A stretch of DNA of 64,000 nt from Methylotenera sp. (GTDB lineage Bacteria > Pseudomonadota > Gammaproteobacteria > Burkholderiales > Methylophilaceae): the NCBI GenBank assembly GCA_017880905.1, contig JADGRO010000035.1:1-64000 (forward strand). Reading direction: 5' to 3'. The position numbers and the translations under genes are program-made. Under the pieces are notes generated by a model. The model did no database searches. It was not told where the DNA came from and saw only the letters and a list, made by a program, of their open reading frames with translations. Positions within the stretch are counted from its first letter, which is position 1. Each line of letters opens with the position of its first letter. Below, piece after piece: positions 30,997 through 40,616 of this stretch.

Positions 30997-31776
30997 ATGG
31001 ACATTCTAAATTCAGATTGGCTAATTAAAATGCTCGAGAAATCGAGCTCAACACCGGATGGGCGCTTACTTAGTCTGTTTGATATACTGGATGATTGGCT
31101 AGATGCTCCAAACATTCGTGAACAAATCAATACGCAATTCTCTAAAAAAAGCCATGCACATCTTTTACAAAATTACTTAACCACTGAGGCGGCTAAAGCA
31201 GGCGCTTCTATGCCAGAAATGTTAGCAAATCAGCTGTATTTTATGGCGATAGCTGCGACACAAGAAAAGCTGCAAAGCAGTAACCATAAGAGCTTGCGCC
31301 ATGCCAAAAGTGCTGCCAGCGCCTTAATTTCTGCGCAGACTAAAAAAGAGTTTCATATCGCAAAGTCATCTGCATATACAATCGCTGCCAGCTTTTTAGC
31401 AGCTTTTATTGTTGCTGGCTCGTTATTTATGTTTAATTTAAACCAAGCGACTTTAAAACAAGCCATTGAACAAAAACAAGTTGCACTCTCACGACCATTA
31501 ATACAAGCCGCTATAGCCCCTTCAGCCAATTCTGAGCTCACAGCCAGCCCAGAGCAAACAGCAGCTTTAATGGCTCAACTCGAGCTTATGCGGCATGGAA
31601 ATTGTCAACTAATCGAAGCAATTCAGTTGCCGGACGACCAAAAAGGCATTTATCTCAATATGGTAGTGAATGGACAAGTTTCTACTGACCCTCATGAACA
31701 ACAAGTTGCAATAGAGTTGATTAAAAAAACCCGCTGTAACTACACGCCCATGTTAATGGCAAACTCTACTGGTTAA
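30997..31776 (+). CDS. Hypothetical protein with one TM
   Basis: Long ORF; TM AYTIAASFLAAFIVAGSLFMF. Confidence 0.65.
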   Translation: MDILNSDWLIKMLEKSSSTPDGRLLSLFDILDDWLDAPNIREQINTQFSKKSHAHLLQNYLTTEAAKAGASMPEMLANQLYFMAIAATQEKLQSSNHKSLRHAKSAASALISAQTKKEFHIAKSSAYTIAASFLAAFIVAGSLFMFNLNQATLKQAIEQKQVALSRPLIQAAIAPSANSELTASPEQTAALMAQLELMRHGNCQLIEAIQLPDDQKGIYLNMVVNGQVSTDPHEQQVAIELIKKTRCNYTPMLMANSTG

Positions 31777-31803
31777 GTTAACAATATTAAGTTTTAATAA
31801 CTA

Positions 31804-31833
31804 TTGTCTGCACACTATACAGTCTAGTATAAT
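31804..31833 (+). promoter_or_regulatory. Promoter with inverted repeat for TetR-type gene
   Basis: TTGTCT-18 nt-TATAAT; TATAC-N6-GTATA at 31816..31831. Confidence 0.5.
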
Positions 31834-31839
31834 TAAGTT

Positions 31840-32403
31840 GTGTCTATATTACGCGAAAAAATACTAAGTACCGCAAGCAACCTGTTTCAAACGCAGGGCA
31901 TTAACTCGACTGGCGTAGATAATATTGTTGCTGTTGCGGGTACGACCAAAATGACGCTGTACAAATACTTCCGCACCAAAGAAACGTTAATTTTGGAAGT
32001 GTTGCAAAAAAACCAACAAGATTTTCAAAGTTGGTTAGATGAAAAACTAACTTCAAATAGTAGAAAGCCAAGTGATAAAATTCAGCAACTATTTGATTAC
32101 ATTGAAGAATGGATAGATTCACCCGCATTTATAGGTGTAGCTTTTATTAAAGCCTCGGCAGAGTTTCCCAACGAAGAAAACCCGATTCATCAACTCTCAA
32201 ACCGGCAATCAAGTGAATTCAGGCAATTTATTGGCAAACTGGCAACAGAAGCAAAAATTAAGGATACTGATGGTTTAGCATTGCAACTTTCATTATTATT
32301 TGAGGGTGCAGTACAAGCCGAGCAAATGAAACGCGGCTCTGGCGCAATTAAATACGCCAAAAAAGCGGCTGAAATTTTAATTAACGGTGCCATTAAGGCT
32401 TAG
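31840..32403 (+). CDS. TetR-family transcriptional regulator (GTG start)
   Basis: REKILSTASNLFQTQGINSTGVDNIVAVAGTTKMTLYKYFRTKETLILEVL. Confidence 0.92.
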   Translation: MSILREKILSTASNLFQTQGINSTGVDNIVAVAGTTKMTLYKYFRTKETLILEVLQKNQQDFQSWLDEKLTSNSRKPSDKIQQLFDYIEEWIDSPAFIGVAFIKASAEFPNEENPIHQLSNRQSSEFRQFIGKLATEAKIKDTDGLALQLSLLFEGAVQAEQMKRGSGAIKYAKKAAEILINGAIKA

Positions 32404-32487
32404 CGCAATAAAAACCAAGCTTGCTTTAACAGCGCTAGCTGCAAGATAATAGTGTTTTCAAGTAACTCCAAGACAAAAACGTCATCC

Positions 32488-33456
32488 ATGCAAATACTTA
32501 TCTGTGGCTCGCTGGCTTTTGACACCATCATGGTGTTTCAAGATCAATTTAAAAATCACATTTTGCCCGACAAAATTCATGCTTTAAGTGTAGCGTTTTA
32601 TGTGCCAGAAATGCGTCGTGAGTTTGGCGGTACCGCAGGTAATATTGCTTACAGTTTGCAATTGCTAGAGGGCAAACCTCTCATTATGGCGACAGTGGGT
32701 GAAGATTTTGCGCCGTACACTAAGTGGTTGGATCAAAACAATTTAAACACAGGTCATGTTAAACAAATTACCAACAGCTTTACTGCACAAGCATTTATTA
32801 CCACCGATATTGACGATAACCAAATTACCGCTTTTCACCCTGGCGCCATGGTGGAATCGCATCAAAATAGCGTGAAGGACGCAGAAAATATTTGCTTAGC
32901 GGTTATAGCGCCTGATGGCCGTGAGGGTATGTTTCAGCATGCGCGCGAGTGCTTTGAAGTAGGCATTCCATTTTTGTTTGACCCTGGCCAAGGCTTGCCG
33001 ATGTTTGATGGTGAAGAACTTTTACACTTTATTGAGATGGCGACTTATTTGGCCGTGAATGATTACGAAGCGCAAGTTCTACAAGATAAAACTGGGCTTA
33101 ATCTTGAACAACTCGCGACAAAAGTAAACGCTCTGATTGTCACTTTAGGCGGACAAGGGTCACACATTTATGCGGATGGTCAACGTTTTGAGATTCCGTG
33201 CGTTAAAGCAGACAAGATTGTAGACCCAACGGGTTGCGGTGACGCTTACCGCGCGGGTTTGCTGTATGGCATCGCGAATAACTGGGATTGGCCGACCTGC
33301 GGCAGACTAGCTTCAACCATGGGTGCGATTAAAATCGCTAGCCGTGGCGGACAAAACCACAAGCTAACGCGTGCTGAAATTGAAAACGTTTATTGCAAAG
33401 CACTTGTCCAACATGTAACAGAAGAAGAAAAACTGACCAAATTAAGTTTAAATTAA
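32488..33456 (+). CDS. PfkB-family carbohydrate/adenosine kinase
   Basis: GGTAGNIAYSLQLLEGKPLIMATVGEDF; DPTGCGDAYRAGLLYG. Confidence 0.92.
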   Translation: MQILICGSLAFDTIMVFQDQFKNHILPDKIHALSVAFYVPEMRREFGGTAGNIAYSLQLLEGKPLIMATVGEDFAPYTKWLDQNNLNTGHVKQITNSFTAQAFITTDIDDNQITAFHPGAMVESHQNSVKDAENICLAVIAPDGREGMFQHARECFEVGIPFLFDPGQGLPMFDGEELLHFIEMATYLAVNDYEAQVLQDKTGLNLEQLATKVNALIVTLGGQGSHIYADGQRFEIPCVKADKIVDPTGCGDAYRAGLLYGIANNWDWPTCGRLASTMGAIKIASRGGQNHKLTRAEIENVYCKALVQHVTEEEKLTKLSLN

Positions 33457-33466
33457 GGAGCAACTC

Positions 33467-33919
33467 ATGAGATTTTCAAAACTATTTTTAGTGGCATTTA
33501 TATCTGTATTTTTAGCGGCATGTGCCAGCTCTAACTCTGGTAGCGTATACAAACGCGACGATGCGCGCAAAGTACAAACCGTGAAAACCGGTGTGGTTGA
33601 AAGCGTGCGCTCGGTTAAATTAGAAGGCACCAAATCGCCAGTCGGCACAGTAGCTGGTGGCGCAGTTGGCGGCATTGCTGGTAGCACTATCGGCCATGGC
33701 AGTGGCAGTGCAATTGCTGCAGTAATCGGCGCGGTTGCTGGTGGTATTGCCGGCTCTGCAGTTGAAGAAGGTGTTACCCGTAAAGACGCGCTTGAAATCA
33801 CTGTTAAATTAGATGGTGGAGCTATGATTGCTATCGTACAAGAAGCGGATGAGCAATTTCACCCAGGTGAAAAAGTGCGTATTGTGGAAAATGGCGATAC
33901 GTCACGTGTGACGCATTAA
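33467..33919 (+). CDS. Glycine-zipper 2TM outer-membrane lipoprotein (SlyB-like)
   Basis: Lipobox LAAC; AGGAVGGIAGSTIGHGSGSAIAAVIGAVAGGIAGSAVE. Confidence 0.9.
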   Translation: MRFSKLFLVAFISVFLAACASSNSGSVYKRDDARKVQTVKTGVVESVRSVKLEGTKSPVGTVAGGAVGGIAGSTIGHGSGSAIAAVIGAVAGGIAGSAVEEGVTRKDALEITVKLDGGAMIAIVQEADEQFHPGEKVRIVENGDTSRVTH

Positions 33920-33981
33920 TAAAAACTAAAGCTAATTGTCATTAACTAGTCACCTAATTTTCATTATTCGTTAACTTAGAC

Positions 33982-34019
33982 AACATAACATCTCTCGCAA
34001 TTTAGGGAGATGTTATGTT
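33982..34019 (+). promoter_or_regulatory. 15-bp hairpin enclosing SD and start codon of the olsB-like gene
   Basis: AACATAACATCTCTC-gcaattta-GGGAGATGTTATGTT; one G.U, otherwise Watson-Crick; ATG at 34015..34017 is in the 3' arm. Confidence 0.7.
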
Positions 34020-34764
34020 TGCCAAACAGTTAACGTTAAAATCCAACCATCAACAACAACGACTATACCTTAGCCTTGCCCGCACTTCAACAGAAGTAGC
34101 CGAAGCACAGCGCTTACGCTATAAGGTGTTTGCCGAAGAAATGGATGCGCAGCTATCAGGTACTGGCGGATTGGACATTGATGGATTTGATGCTTATTGT
34201 GATCACCTTTTAGTGCGCGAAAGCGCGACAAACCAAGTCATCGGCACATACCGTATTTTAAGCCCGTATCAGTCCTGTGAGGCGGGCGGCTATTACTCTG
34301 CGGGTGAATTTGATTTAACTCGTTTGTCCCATTTATTTCAAAGCACAGTTGAAGTTGGTCGCGCCTGTGTGCATCAAAACTATCGCAACGGTGGCACCAT
34401 TACTATGCTGTGGGCTGGTTTAGCCAGTTACATGCAAATGCACAATTACGAAAACGTGATAGGTTGTGCCAGCACGCCAATTCATGATGGTGGTCATATG
34501 GCGGCAAGTATGTACCACAAACTTAAAGATGAATATTTATCACCCTCAGAATATCGCGTATTTCCGCACAACCCATTGCCAATTTCCTCGTTAAATAAAG
34601 AAATGCAAGTGGTTTGCTCGCCTTTAATTAAAGGTTATTTAAGGCTTGGTGCCTATATTTGTGGCGAACCAGCTTGGGATGCCTCTTTCAACACCGCTGA
34701 TATGCTGGTAATGTTACCATTATCTAAAATCAACAGTAGATATGCATCGCATTTCTTAAAATAA
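34015..34764 (+). CDS. OlsB-like GNAT N-acyltransferase (hemolysin/ornithine-acyl-ACP acyltransferase family)
   Basis: AEAQRLRYKVFAEEMDAQ; VEVGRACVHQNYRNGGTITMLWAGLASYM. Confidence 0.85.
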   Translation: MFAKQLTLKSNHQQQRLYLSLARTSTEVAEAQRLRYKVFAEEMDAQLSGTGGLDIDGFDAYCDHLLVRESATNQVIGTYRILSPYQSCEAGGYYSAGEFDLTRLSHLFQSTVEVGRACVHQNYRNGGTITMLWAGLASYMQMHNYENVIGCASTPIHDGGHMAASMYHKLKDEYLSPSEYRVFPHNPLPISSLNKEMQVVCSPLIKGYLRLGAYICGEPAWDASFNTADMLVMLPLSKINSRYASHFLK

Positions 34765-34765
34765 T

Positions 34766-35515
34766 TTGCAGCAAAGTAACTTAGCCACTCGACTTTATCG
34801 AATATCGTGCATTTTAATTCACACCACTACTGGATTAACGCTCGCAACTTTTGTGTTGCCGTTTGTCAATAAATCCACAACACTTAGCTTAATCAAATGG
34901 TGGTGTGGCGGTTTATTACGCGCATTCAACATAAAAGTGACTACCTATGGAAACTTGCCTGTGCCTAATTCTCAAGGCATCATGTTTGTCGCCAACCATA
35001 TTTCTTGGGCAGATATCCACGCCTTAAATAGCTTAATTCCACTGCGTTTTATTGCTAAATCCGATATTAAAAGTTGGCCAGTTTTTGGCTATTTGGTAGC
35101 AAAGGCCAATACTTTATTTATTGATAGAGGCAAACGCCAACAGGCAGGACACATTGTAGAAATCTCTTCGGCAAGTTTAATAGCGGGTGATAATTTATGT
35201 TTTTTCCCCGAAGGTACTACTACAGATGGCACGCTGGTATTGCCTTTCAAGAGCAGCGTATTGCAAGCTGCAATTACTGCTGAAACGCATATTTGGCCAA
35301 TTGCGATTCGCTATATCAAACAAGATGGTAGCATAAATAAAGCAATGGCTTATGCTGGGGAAACCACACTAATGGAATCGATGCATCAAGTACTAATGCA
35401 AAAAAATCCAGCTATAGAGTTACATTTTTTAGCACCAATTCTTACAAGCGGACAAAATAGGCGTGACCTAGCTCAAGCTGCGTATGATGCAATTGTCAAT
35501 AGACTAGTTATATAG
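34766..35515 (+). CDS. 1-acyl-glycerol-3-phosphate acyltransferase (PlsC/OlsA-like)
   Basis: FVANHISWADIHAL (HX4D), FFPEGTTTDGTLVLPF. Confidence 0.9.
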   Translation: MQQSNLATRLYRISCILIHTTTGLTLATFVLPFVNKSTTLSLIKWWCGGLLRAFNIKVTTYGNLPVPNSQGIMFVANHISWADIHALNSLIPLRFIAKSDIKSWPVFGYLVAKANTLFIDRGKRQQAGHIVEISSASLIAGDNLCFFPEGTTTDGTLVLPFKSSVLQAAITAETHIWPIAIRYIKQDGSINKAMAYAGETTLMESMHQVLMQKNPAIELHFLAPILTSGQNRRDLAQAAYDAIVNRLVI

Positions 35516-36326
35516 CAAGGTCTCTAGCATCATGATTCACTTGTGTAATTTCGTGCGTTTCTAAACACATGGCGGTTAATTGCCCGCCCCACAAGCAGCC
35601 TGTATCCAAGGCATAAATATCATTGCGCTGCAGCAGGCCTAGCGCAGACCAATGTCCGCAAATGATTTGTGATGTTTGAGATTGCCTATTAGGCGCATCA
35701 AACCATGGTGTGTAGCCATTTGGAATATCCTGCAGCTCGCCTTTAAATTCAAACTCCATTTCGCCTTGTGCTGTACAAATACGCATACGCGTCATCGCGT
35801 TGGTAATAATTTTATGTCTATCAATACCTGTTAAATCATCTTGCCAACGATTGGGTTCGTTGCCATACATATTAGCTAAAAAATCGTGATAATCATCAGC
35901 TTGCAACACGGTTTCAACTTCGCGTGCATAATTTAACGCCTCATCAACAGACCACTGTGGCAGTAAACCCGCGTGCACCATCACATAATCATTTTCCGCA
36001 TGCATTAGGGGTTGATAACGCAGCCAAGTTAATAATTCATCGCTATCAGGCGCATCAATAATGGCTTGCAGCGTATCATATCTATGTGCTGGTTTAAATT
36101 GATGCACAACTGCAAGCGCGTGTAAATCGTGATTTCCCAGCACTAATTTGAGTGATTGTTGATGCTGATAACACCAGCGCAACACCTCTAGCGAGCCACT
36201 GCCGCGGTTGATTAAATCGCCCACCAACCACAGCTTATCTTGTTTAGAATCAAATTGCAGGCGCTCCAATAACGCCGTAAAAGCGTGATAGCAACCTTGA
36301 ATATCCCCGATAGCATAAGTACTCAT
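35508..36326 (-). CDS. apaH: Symmetrical bis(5'-nucleosyl)-tetraphosphatase
   Basis: YAIGDIQGCYHAFTALLERLQFD; GDLINRGSGSLEVLRW; LGNHDLH. Confidence 0.96.
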   Translation of the reverse strand: MSTYAIGDIQGCYHAFTALLERLQFDSKQDKLWLVGDLINRGSGSLEVLRWCYQHQQSLKLVLGNHDLHALAVVHQFKPAHRYDTLQAIIDAPDSDELLTWLRYQPLMHAENDYVMVHAGLLPQWSVDEALNYAREVETVLQADDYHDFLANMYGNEPNRWQDDLTGIDRHKIITNAMTRMRICTAQGEMEFEFKGELQDIPNGYTPWFDAPNRQSQTSQIICGHWSALGLLQRNDIYALDTGCLWGGQLTAMCLETHEITQVNHDARDLAI

Positions 36327-36342
36327 AACGCATTATACGAAT

Positions 36343-36372
36343 AAAAAAGCCGCTTATGGCAATAAGCGGCTT
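36343..36372 (-). terminator. Rho-independent terminator of the cytochrome c gene
   Basis: Minus AAGCCGCTTAT-TGCC-ATAAGCGGCTT followed by TTTT. Confidence 0.8.
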
Positions 36373-36389
36373 AGACATATTAATTATGG

Positions 36390-36878
36390 CTATTTTTTGC
36401 CGAGTTTAGCGGGGTCAAAATTTGCACCTGCTTGATTTGCCATATTCGCCACCGCGCCGGCAATCTCGGCATCACTTAAATCCGGGTTGCCGCCGCGTGC
36501 TGGCATAGAACGAATACCTTCGGTTGCATGCTTAACAAGTGTTTCATAGCCTTGTGCAATACGTGGTGCCCACTGTGCCTTATCGCCAATTTTTGGTGCG
36601 CTCATCAAGCCTGCAGCGTGGCACATAGCACACACGGCTTTCACCACTTCCTCACCACTTTTTTCTGTATGCGCACCACTACTTGTTGCAGCTACTTCAA
36701 CCGCTGCTACAGGCTTAATATTTTCTTCGGCATTTGCTACAACTGGCTTGGTATCGCCCTCGGCAGGAACATGCATCAAAAGCGCAATTATCAAACTAAA
36801 CGCTAAAATAGCGCCAAGAATAGCAACCATAGGCTGCAAAGTACTTGGACTTGAATGCTCAACATCTTGTTTATCCAT
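36390..36878 (-). CDS. Membrane-anchored cytochrome c5-like protein
   Basis: TM; VVKAVCAMCHAAGLMSAPKIGDKAQWAPRIAQGYETL. Confidence 0.9.
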   Translation of the reverse strand: MDKQDVEHSSPSTLQPMVAILGAILAFSLIIALLMHVPAEGDTKPVVANAEENIKPVAAVEVAATSSGAHTEKSGEEVVKAVCAMCHAAGLMSAPKIGDKAQWAPRIAQGYETLVKHATEGIRSMPARGGNPDLSDAEIAGAVANMANQAGANFDPAKLGKK

Positions 36879-36951
36879 TATTCAGCTCCTACACGCTAAT
36901 CAATAAAAAATATCTTGAAGCAAAGCTGCTTTGCTATAATCCCCATCAGTT

Positions 36952-37028
36952 GCGCCCGTAGCTCAGTTGGATAGAGTGTTGGTTTCCGAAGCCAAAGGTC
37001 ACACGTTCGAATCGTGTCGGGCGCGCCA
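36952..37028 (+). tRNA. tRNA-Arg(CCG)
   Basis: GCGCCCGTAGCTCAGTTGGATAGAGTGTTGGTTTCCGAAGCCAAAGGTCACACGTTCGAATCGTGTCGGGCGCGCCA; loop TTCCGAA. Confidence 0.95.
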
Positions 37029-37029
37029 A

Positions 37030-37938
37030 TTAGAGTTTAAATAGCCAGTAGTGATCTACCAACAATGCAGCAAAAAGTAGCGTTAGATATAAAATGGAGA
37101 ATTTGAACATGCTACGTGCAAGTGCGTCGGAATACTTGCGATATAAGCCGATTGCGTAAGCCATAAAAACGCCATCCAATAGCAGTACAGAACCTAGATA
37201 GATAAATCCGCTCATGCGCAATGCGAAGGGCATTAAAGTGACCGCTGCCAGAATAATGGTGTAGAGCAGAATCTGCAAGCGCGTGTACTCCTCACCATGC
37301 GTAACTGGCAACATGGGCAAACCAGATTTAGCGTATTCTTCACGTCGATACAGCGCCAGCGCCCAAAAATGCGGCGGCGTCCATGCAAAAATAATTAATA
37401 CTAAAATCAAAGCTTGGGCAGAAACCTCACCTGTTACAGCAGCCCAACCGAGTGCGGGCGGCATTGCGCCAGATAGCCCGCCAATCACAATATTAAGCGG
37501 TGTTGCAGGCTTTAGAAAGACTGTATAAATAACTGCATAACCTACAAAAGTAGCGAGTGTAAGCCACATGGTGAGCGGGTTCACATAAAAATACAAAATG
37601 GCCAAGCCAATGCTCGCCATAATCGTTGCAAATATAAAAGTTTGGCTTGAAGTGACTTGGCCTGTAGGCAATGGGCGACCGCGCGTGCGTGCCATTTTGG
37701 CGTCTATCTTTTGTTCTACCAAGCAGTTAAACGCCGCAGCAGCGCCCGACGCCATACCAATACCGATAATTGCGGCCAAAAGTATATTGAGCGGCACCAT
37801 GTTTGGCGTGGCAAGGAACATGCCTATCATCGCTGTAAACACAATTAAAGTGGTGACGCGCGGCTTGCACAAGGCTAGGAAGCTTTTAAAACTTGATCTA
37901 GCGTTTGGTAAATTGATTTCAGTAACAGCACTCATCAT
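37030..37938 (-). CDS. ctaB: Protoheme IX farnesyltransferase (heme O synthase)
   Basis: [23 protein letters not shown] UbiA motif; beside ctaA. Confidence 0.96.
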   Translation of the reverse strand: MMSAVTEINLPNARSSFKSFLALCKPRVTTLIVFTAMIGMFLATPNMVPLNILLAAIIGIGMASGAAAAFNCLVEQKIDAKMARTRGRPLPTGQVTSSQTFIFATIMASIGLAILYFYVNPLTMWLTLATFVGYAVIYTVFLKPATPLNIVIGGLSGAMPPALGWAAVTGEVSAQALILVLIIFAWTPPHFWALALYRREEYAKSGLPMLPVTHGEEYTRLQILLYTIILAAVTLMPFALRMSGFIYLGSVLLLDGVFMAYAIGLYRKYSDALARSMFKFSILYLTLLFAALLVDHYWLFKL

Positions 37939-37962
37939 TATCTTTCTAATTTTTCAACTCAG

Positions 37963-38946
37963 TTAGCTTTGATTTGTTATCTTCGAGTTGAGCACAACCA
38001 CTGTAATTAAAAGCAAAGCTGCCCCCATATTATGCCCTACTGCCAGTACAAGTGGAAGATGTAACAGCAAATTTGCAATACCTAAGCCAATTTGTACGAC
38101 TAGCAAGCCAAGTAAAATGTGTGCCAACCTCTTCAATTGCGGCTGCTTTATTAGGCGCAAGCCAAGTAAACCCAAGTAAATAAATGTGACTAGCGCACCT
38201 ACGCGATGCGTCCATTGTATTGCGGTATATGCAGATAACGGCAAAGCCTTGCCAGACGCATCTTGACCCAATTCGCGCATCCAGTGAAAAGCATTGGTAA
38301 AATCCATGTCCGGAAACAATGCCCCATGGCAGGTGGGGAAATCCGTGCAGGCAAGCGCCGCATAGTTAGTACTAGTCCAACCGCCAAGAAAAATCTGCAC
38401 AAATAAAACTACTAGCGCGCCACGCATCCAAAAGCGTAAGTTTTCGGATTGCACATACCTTGCCGATGAAACGCCCCAATGGTGGTGCGCGATCCAAACC
38501 AATATTGCCAGAGTGCCCATACCACCCAGCAGATGTGCAGTGACTACCGCTGGCTTTAGCAATAGCGTGACTGTCCACATGCCTAGCGCTGCCTGAAATG
38601 CGACCAAAATCAACAATAGCGTGGGCAGCCATGGTGAAACTTTAATCTCTTTGCGCGCACGCCAGCCTAAAACAAAAATCGCCAAAATCAACAAGCCTAG
38701 TGTGCCTGCAAAATAACGGTGAATCATTTCTTTCCAGGCTTTGTGCGCTTCTATTGGTTTGTCTGGGTAAGCAGTATGCGCATGTTGTATGGCTGATTCA
38801 CTTTGCGGAACGCTAAGGCTGCCATAGCAACCCGGCCAATCTGGACAACCCAAACCTGCATCAGATAAGCGCACAAAAGCGCCCAACACCACCACACAAA
38901 GCGCCAGTATCGTAGTAGCCAATACCAATTTATCAAATAATCGCAT
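37963..38946 (-). CDS. ctaA: Heme A synthase
   Basis: FVRLSDAGLGCPDWPGCYG; MIHRYFAGTLG; QWTHRVGALV. Confidence 0.95.
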   Translation of the reverse strand: MRLFDKLVLATTILALCVVVLGAFVRLSDAGLGCPDWPGCYGSLSVPQSESAIQHAHTAYPDKPIEAHKAWKEMIHRYFAGTLGLLILAIFVLGWRARKEIKVSPWLPTLLLILVAFQAALGMWTVTLLLKPAVVTAHLLGGMGTLAILVWIAHHHWGVSSARYVQSENLRFWMRGALVVLFVQIFLGGWTSTNYAALACTDFPTCHGALFPDMDFTNAFHWMRELGQDASGKALPLSAYTAIQWTHRVGALVTFIYLGLLGLRLIKQPQLKRLAHILLGLLVVQIGLGIANLLLHLPLVLAVGHNMGAALLLITVVVLNSKITNQS

Positions 38947-38959
38947 TACTTATTTTATC

Positions 38960-39580
38960 CTACCCTGCCCACGAGTTCTTAAGTAGGCGTGTTAAATCGC
39001 TACGTAGTCCCTTTGGATCCAAATTTTCTGAGTAGCTCATCATCAAATTACCCAACGGATCGACCAAATAAACACTCCCTCTGGTTATATTAAATTCGGC
39101 TGAAAAATTAACAGTTTCAGCGTCAGTACCACTAAGTATTATCAAATCTGGATACTGCTTTTGTATCGCATTAAAAGTTTCGCCTTTTAGCTCGGATGGC
39201 ATCAATAACACGCGCTGCACACGCTGCATATCTTTATACAGCGAAGTATGCACCTGCTTGAGCAAATGCAGTTGGGCTTGGCACGGCTTAGCACACCCTG
39301 TGGAATCAACCATGACGATGCTCCATTTTTTAAGCCACTGTTGTGCTATAAACTCTTTGCCTTGCACATCATGCAAGATGGGAAACTTCAAGGCACGCGG
39401 CGGTTTAACCAGGTTACCGTAACTATGCCCGCTGGGCTGTATGTTTAGTAAATGCAAAGTGGCTGCTAGTGTAAATGGCAGCACAAAAATCACAGCGAGT
39501 AGTAGAAGTATTTTTCTACCGCTACCTTTATTTTGTGGCATCCCTGTATTATTTGATTCAGCGCCGCTTGATTCTGTCAT
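38960..39580 (-). CDS. Sco-like cytochrome oxidase assembly protein (thioredoxin fold)
   Basis: TM plus IVMVDSTGCAKPCQAQLHLLKQVHTSL; in the cox cluster. Confidence 0.75.
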   Translation of the reverse strand: MTESSGAESNNTGMPQNKGSGRKILLLLAVIFVLPFTLAATLHLLNIQPSGHSYGNLVKPPRALKFPILHDVQGKEFIAQQWLKKWSIVMVDSTGCAKPCQAQLHLLKQVHTSLYKDMQRVQRVLLMPSELKGETFNAIQKQYPDLIILSGTDAETVNFSAEFNITRGSVYLVDPLGNLMMSYSENLDPKGLRSDLTRLLKNSWAG

Positions 39581-39585
39581 TACTT

Positions 39586-40317
39586 CTAACGCTCCACTTT
39601 CTTAACATTCAACGCAATAAATATCACCAACAAGGTCAGTGCAAAGCCAAACCACTGGTAGGCGTAACCCAAATGCATAGACACGCGTTCTCCCGGCGGC
39701 GGCCAGTTTCTAACAAAACCACCAGCTTCGCTTTTCGGATCAAGGTGAACTACAAATGACTGCACAGCAAACGGCACAGACTTAGCATAGCGCTGCATGT
39801 CCAAGTTCTGCCAAACATGATCCTGCCAAACTTGTTGCCATTTCCCATCCTTAGGCGAGGGCTCTTCTAAAGTAAAAAATTTTGCCGCGGGCACGCTAAT
39901 ATCACCTTCGATTTCTTGCCTGCCCTGCGGGGTGATAGCCACGGGCACTTTACGGTCTGCCGAGCCTGCAATCCAGCCTCTATTCACCAGCACATAAAAC
40001 TTACTGCCTTCCACCTGCATTGGCGTTAATACGTGATAGCCAGCAACAGTATTTTCCACCTGATTATCCAGCAGCACCTGATAGCGCGTGTCGTATGTTC
40101 CAGCGAACTTAACGCGCTTATAACGCCACGCTTCTATGTCTGATATTTTATCAGGAAGCGCAACTGCCGGCTCGCCAAGGCGCGCATTCAGTTGTGTTTG
40201 CAACGCTTGTTTTAACTCAGCTTTGTTGTATTGCCATAATCCCAATTTAATACAAAGCACCATCACAACCAAAGTTGCCAGCGTCATGAATAAATTTGGG
40301 CGAAACGTGTATTTCAC
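39586..40317 (-). CDS. SURF1 family protein
   Basis: LGLWQYNKAELKQALQTQL; YQVLLDNQVENTVAGYHVLTPM; YAYQWFGFALTLLVIFI. Confidence 0.93.
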   Translation of the reverse strand: MKYTFRPNLFMTLATLVVMVLCIKLGLWQYNKAELKQALQTQLNARLGEPAVALPDKISDIEAWRYKRVKFAGTYDTRYQVLLDNQVENTVAGYHVLTPMQVEGSKFYVLVNRGWIAGSADRKVPVAITPQGRQEIEGDISVPAAKFFTLEEPSPKDGKWQQVWQDHVWQNLDMQRYAKSVPFAVQSFVVHLDPKSEAGGFVRNWPPPGERVSMHLGYAYQWFGFALTLLVIFIALNVKKVER

Positions 40318-40404
40318 TAGTAACTCCCGTGTGCAATCTAGCTCAATTGCAATATGCTCAATTAAACTGCATAATTGACCGAATTAGGTTATGCAGGGTA
40401 CATT

Positions 40405-40611
40405 ATGCTAAAAATTCTCATCATTATCATGCTACTGCTTATTGCAGGTAGCCTGTTTTCTGCTTTGTACTATCTGATGAAAGGCGATACCAGCGAACGT
40501 ACAGTTAAAGCACTCACTTGGCGTATTTCCTTGTCTTTGGCGCTATTCTTGTTGTTAATGCTGGGGTTTTACACTGGCATTATTGGCCATCCAAACCCAA
40601 CGCCAATATAG
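40405..40611 (+). CDS. DUF2909-type twin-TM small protein
   Basis: MLKILIIIMLLLIAGSLFSALYYLMKGD...TVKALTWRISLSLALFLLLMLGFYTGII. Confidence 0.8.
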   Translation: MLKILIIIMLLLIAGSLFSALYYLMKGDTSERTVKALTWRISLSLALFLLLMLGFYTGIIGHPNPTPI

Positions 40612-40616
40612 CCATG

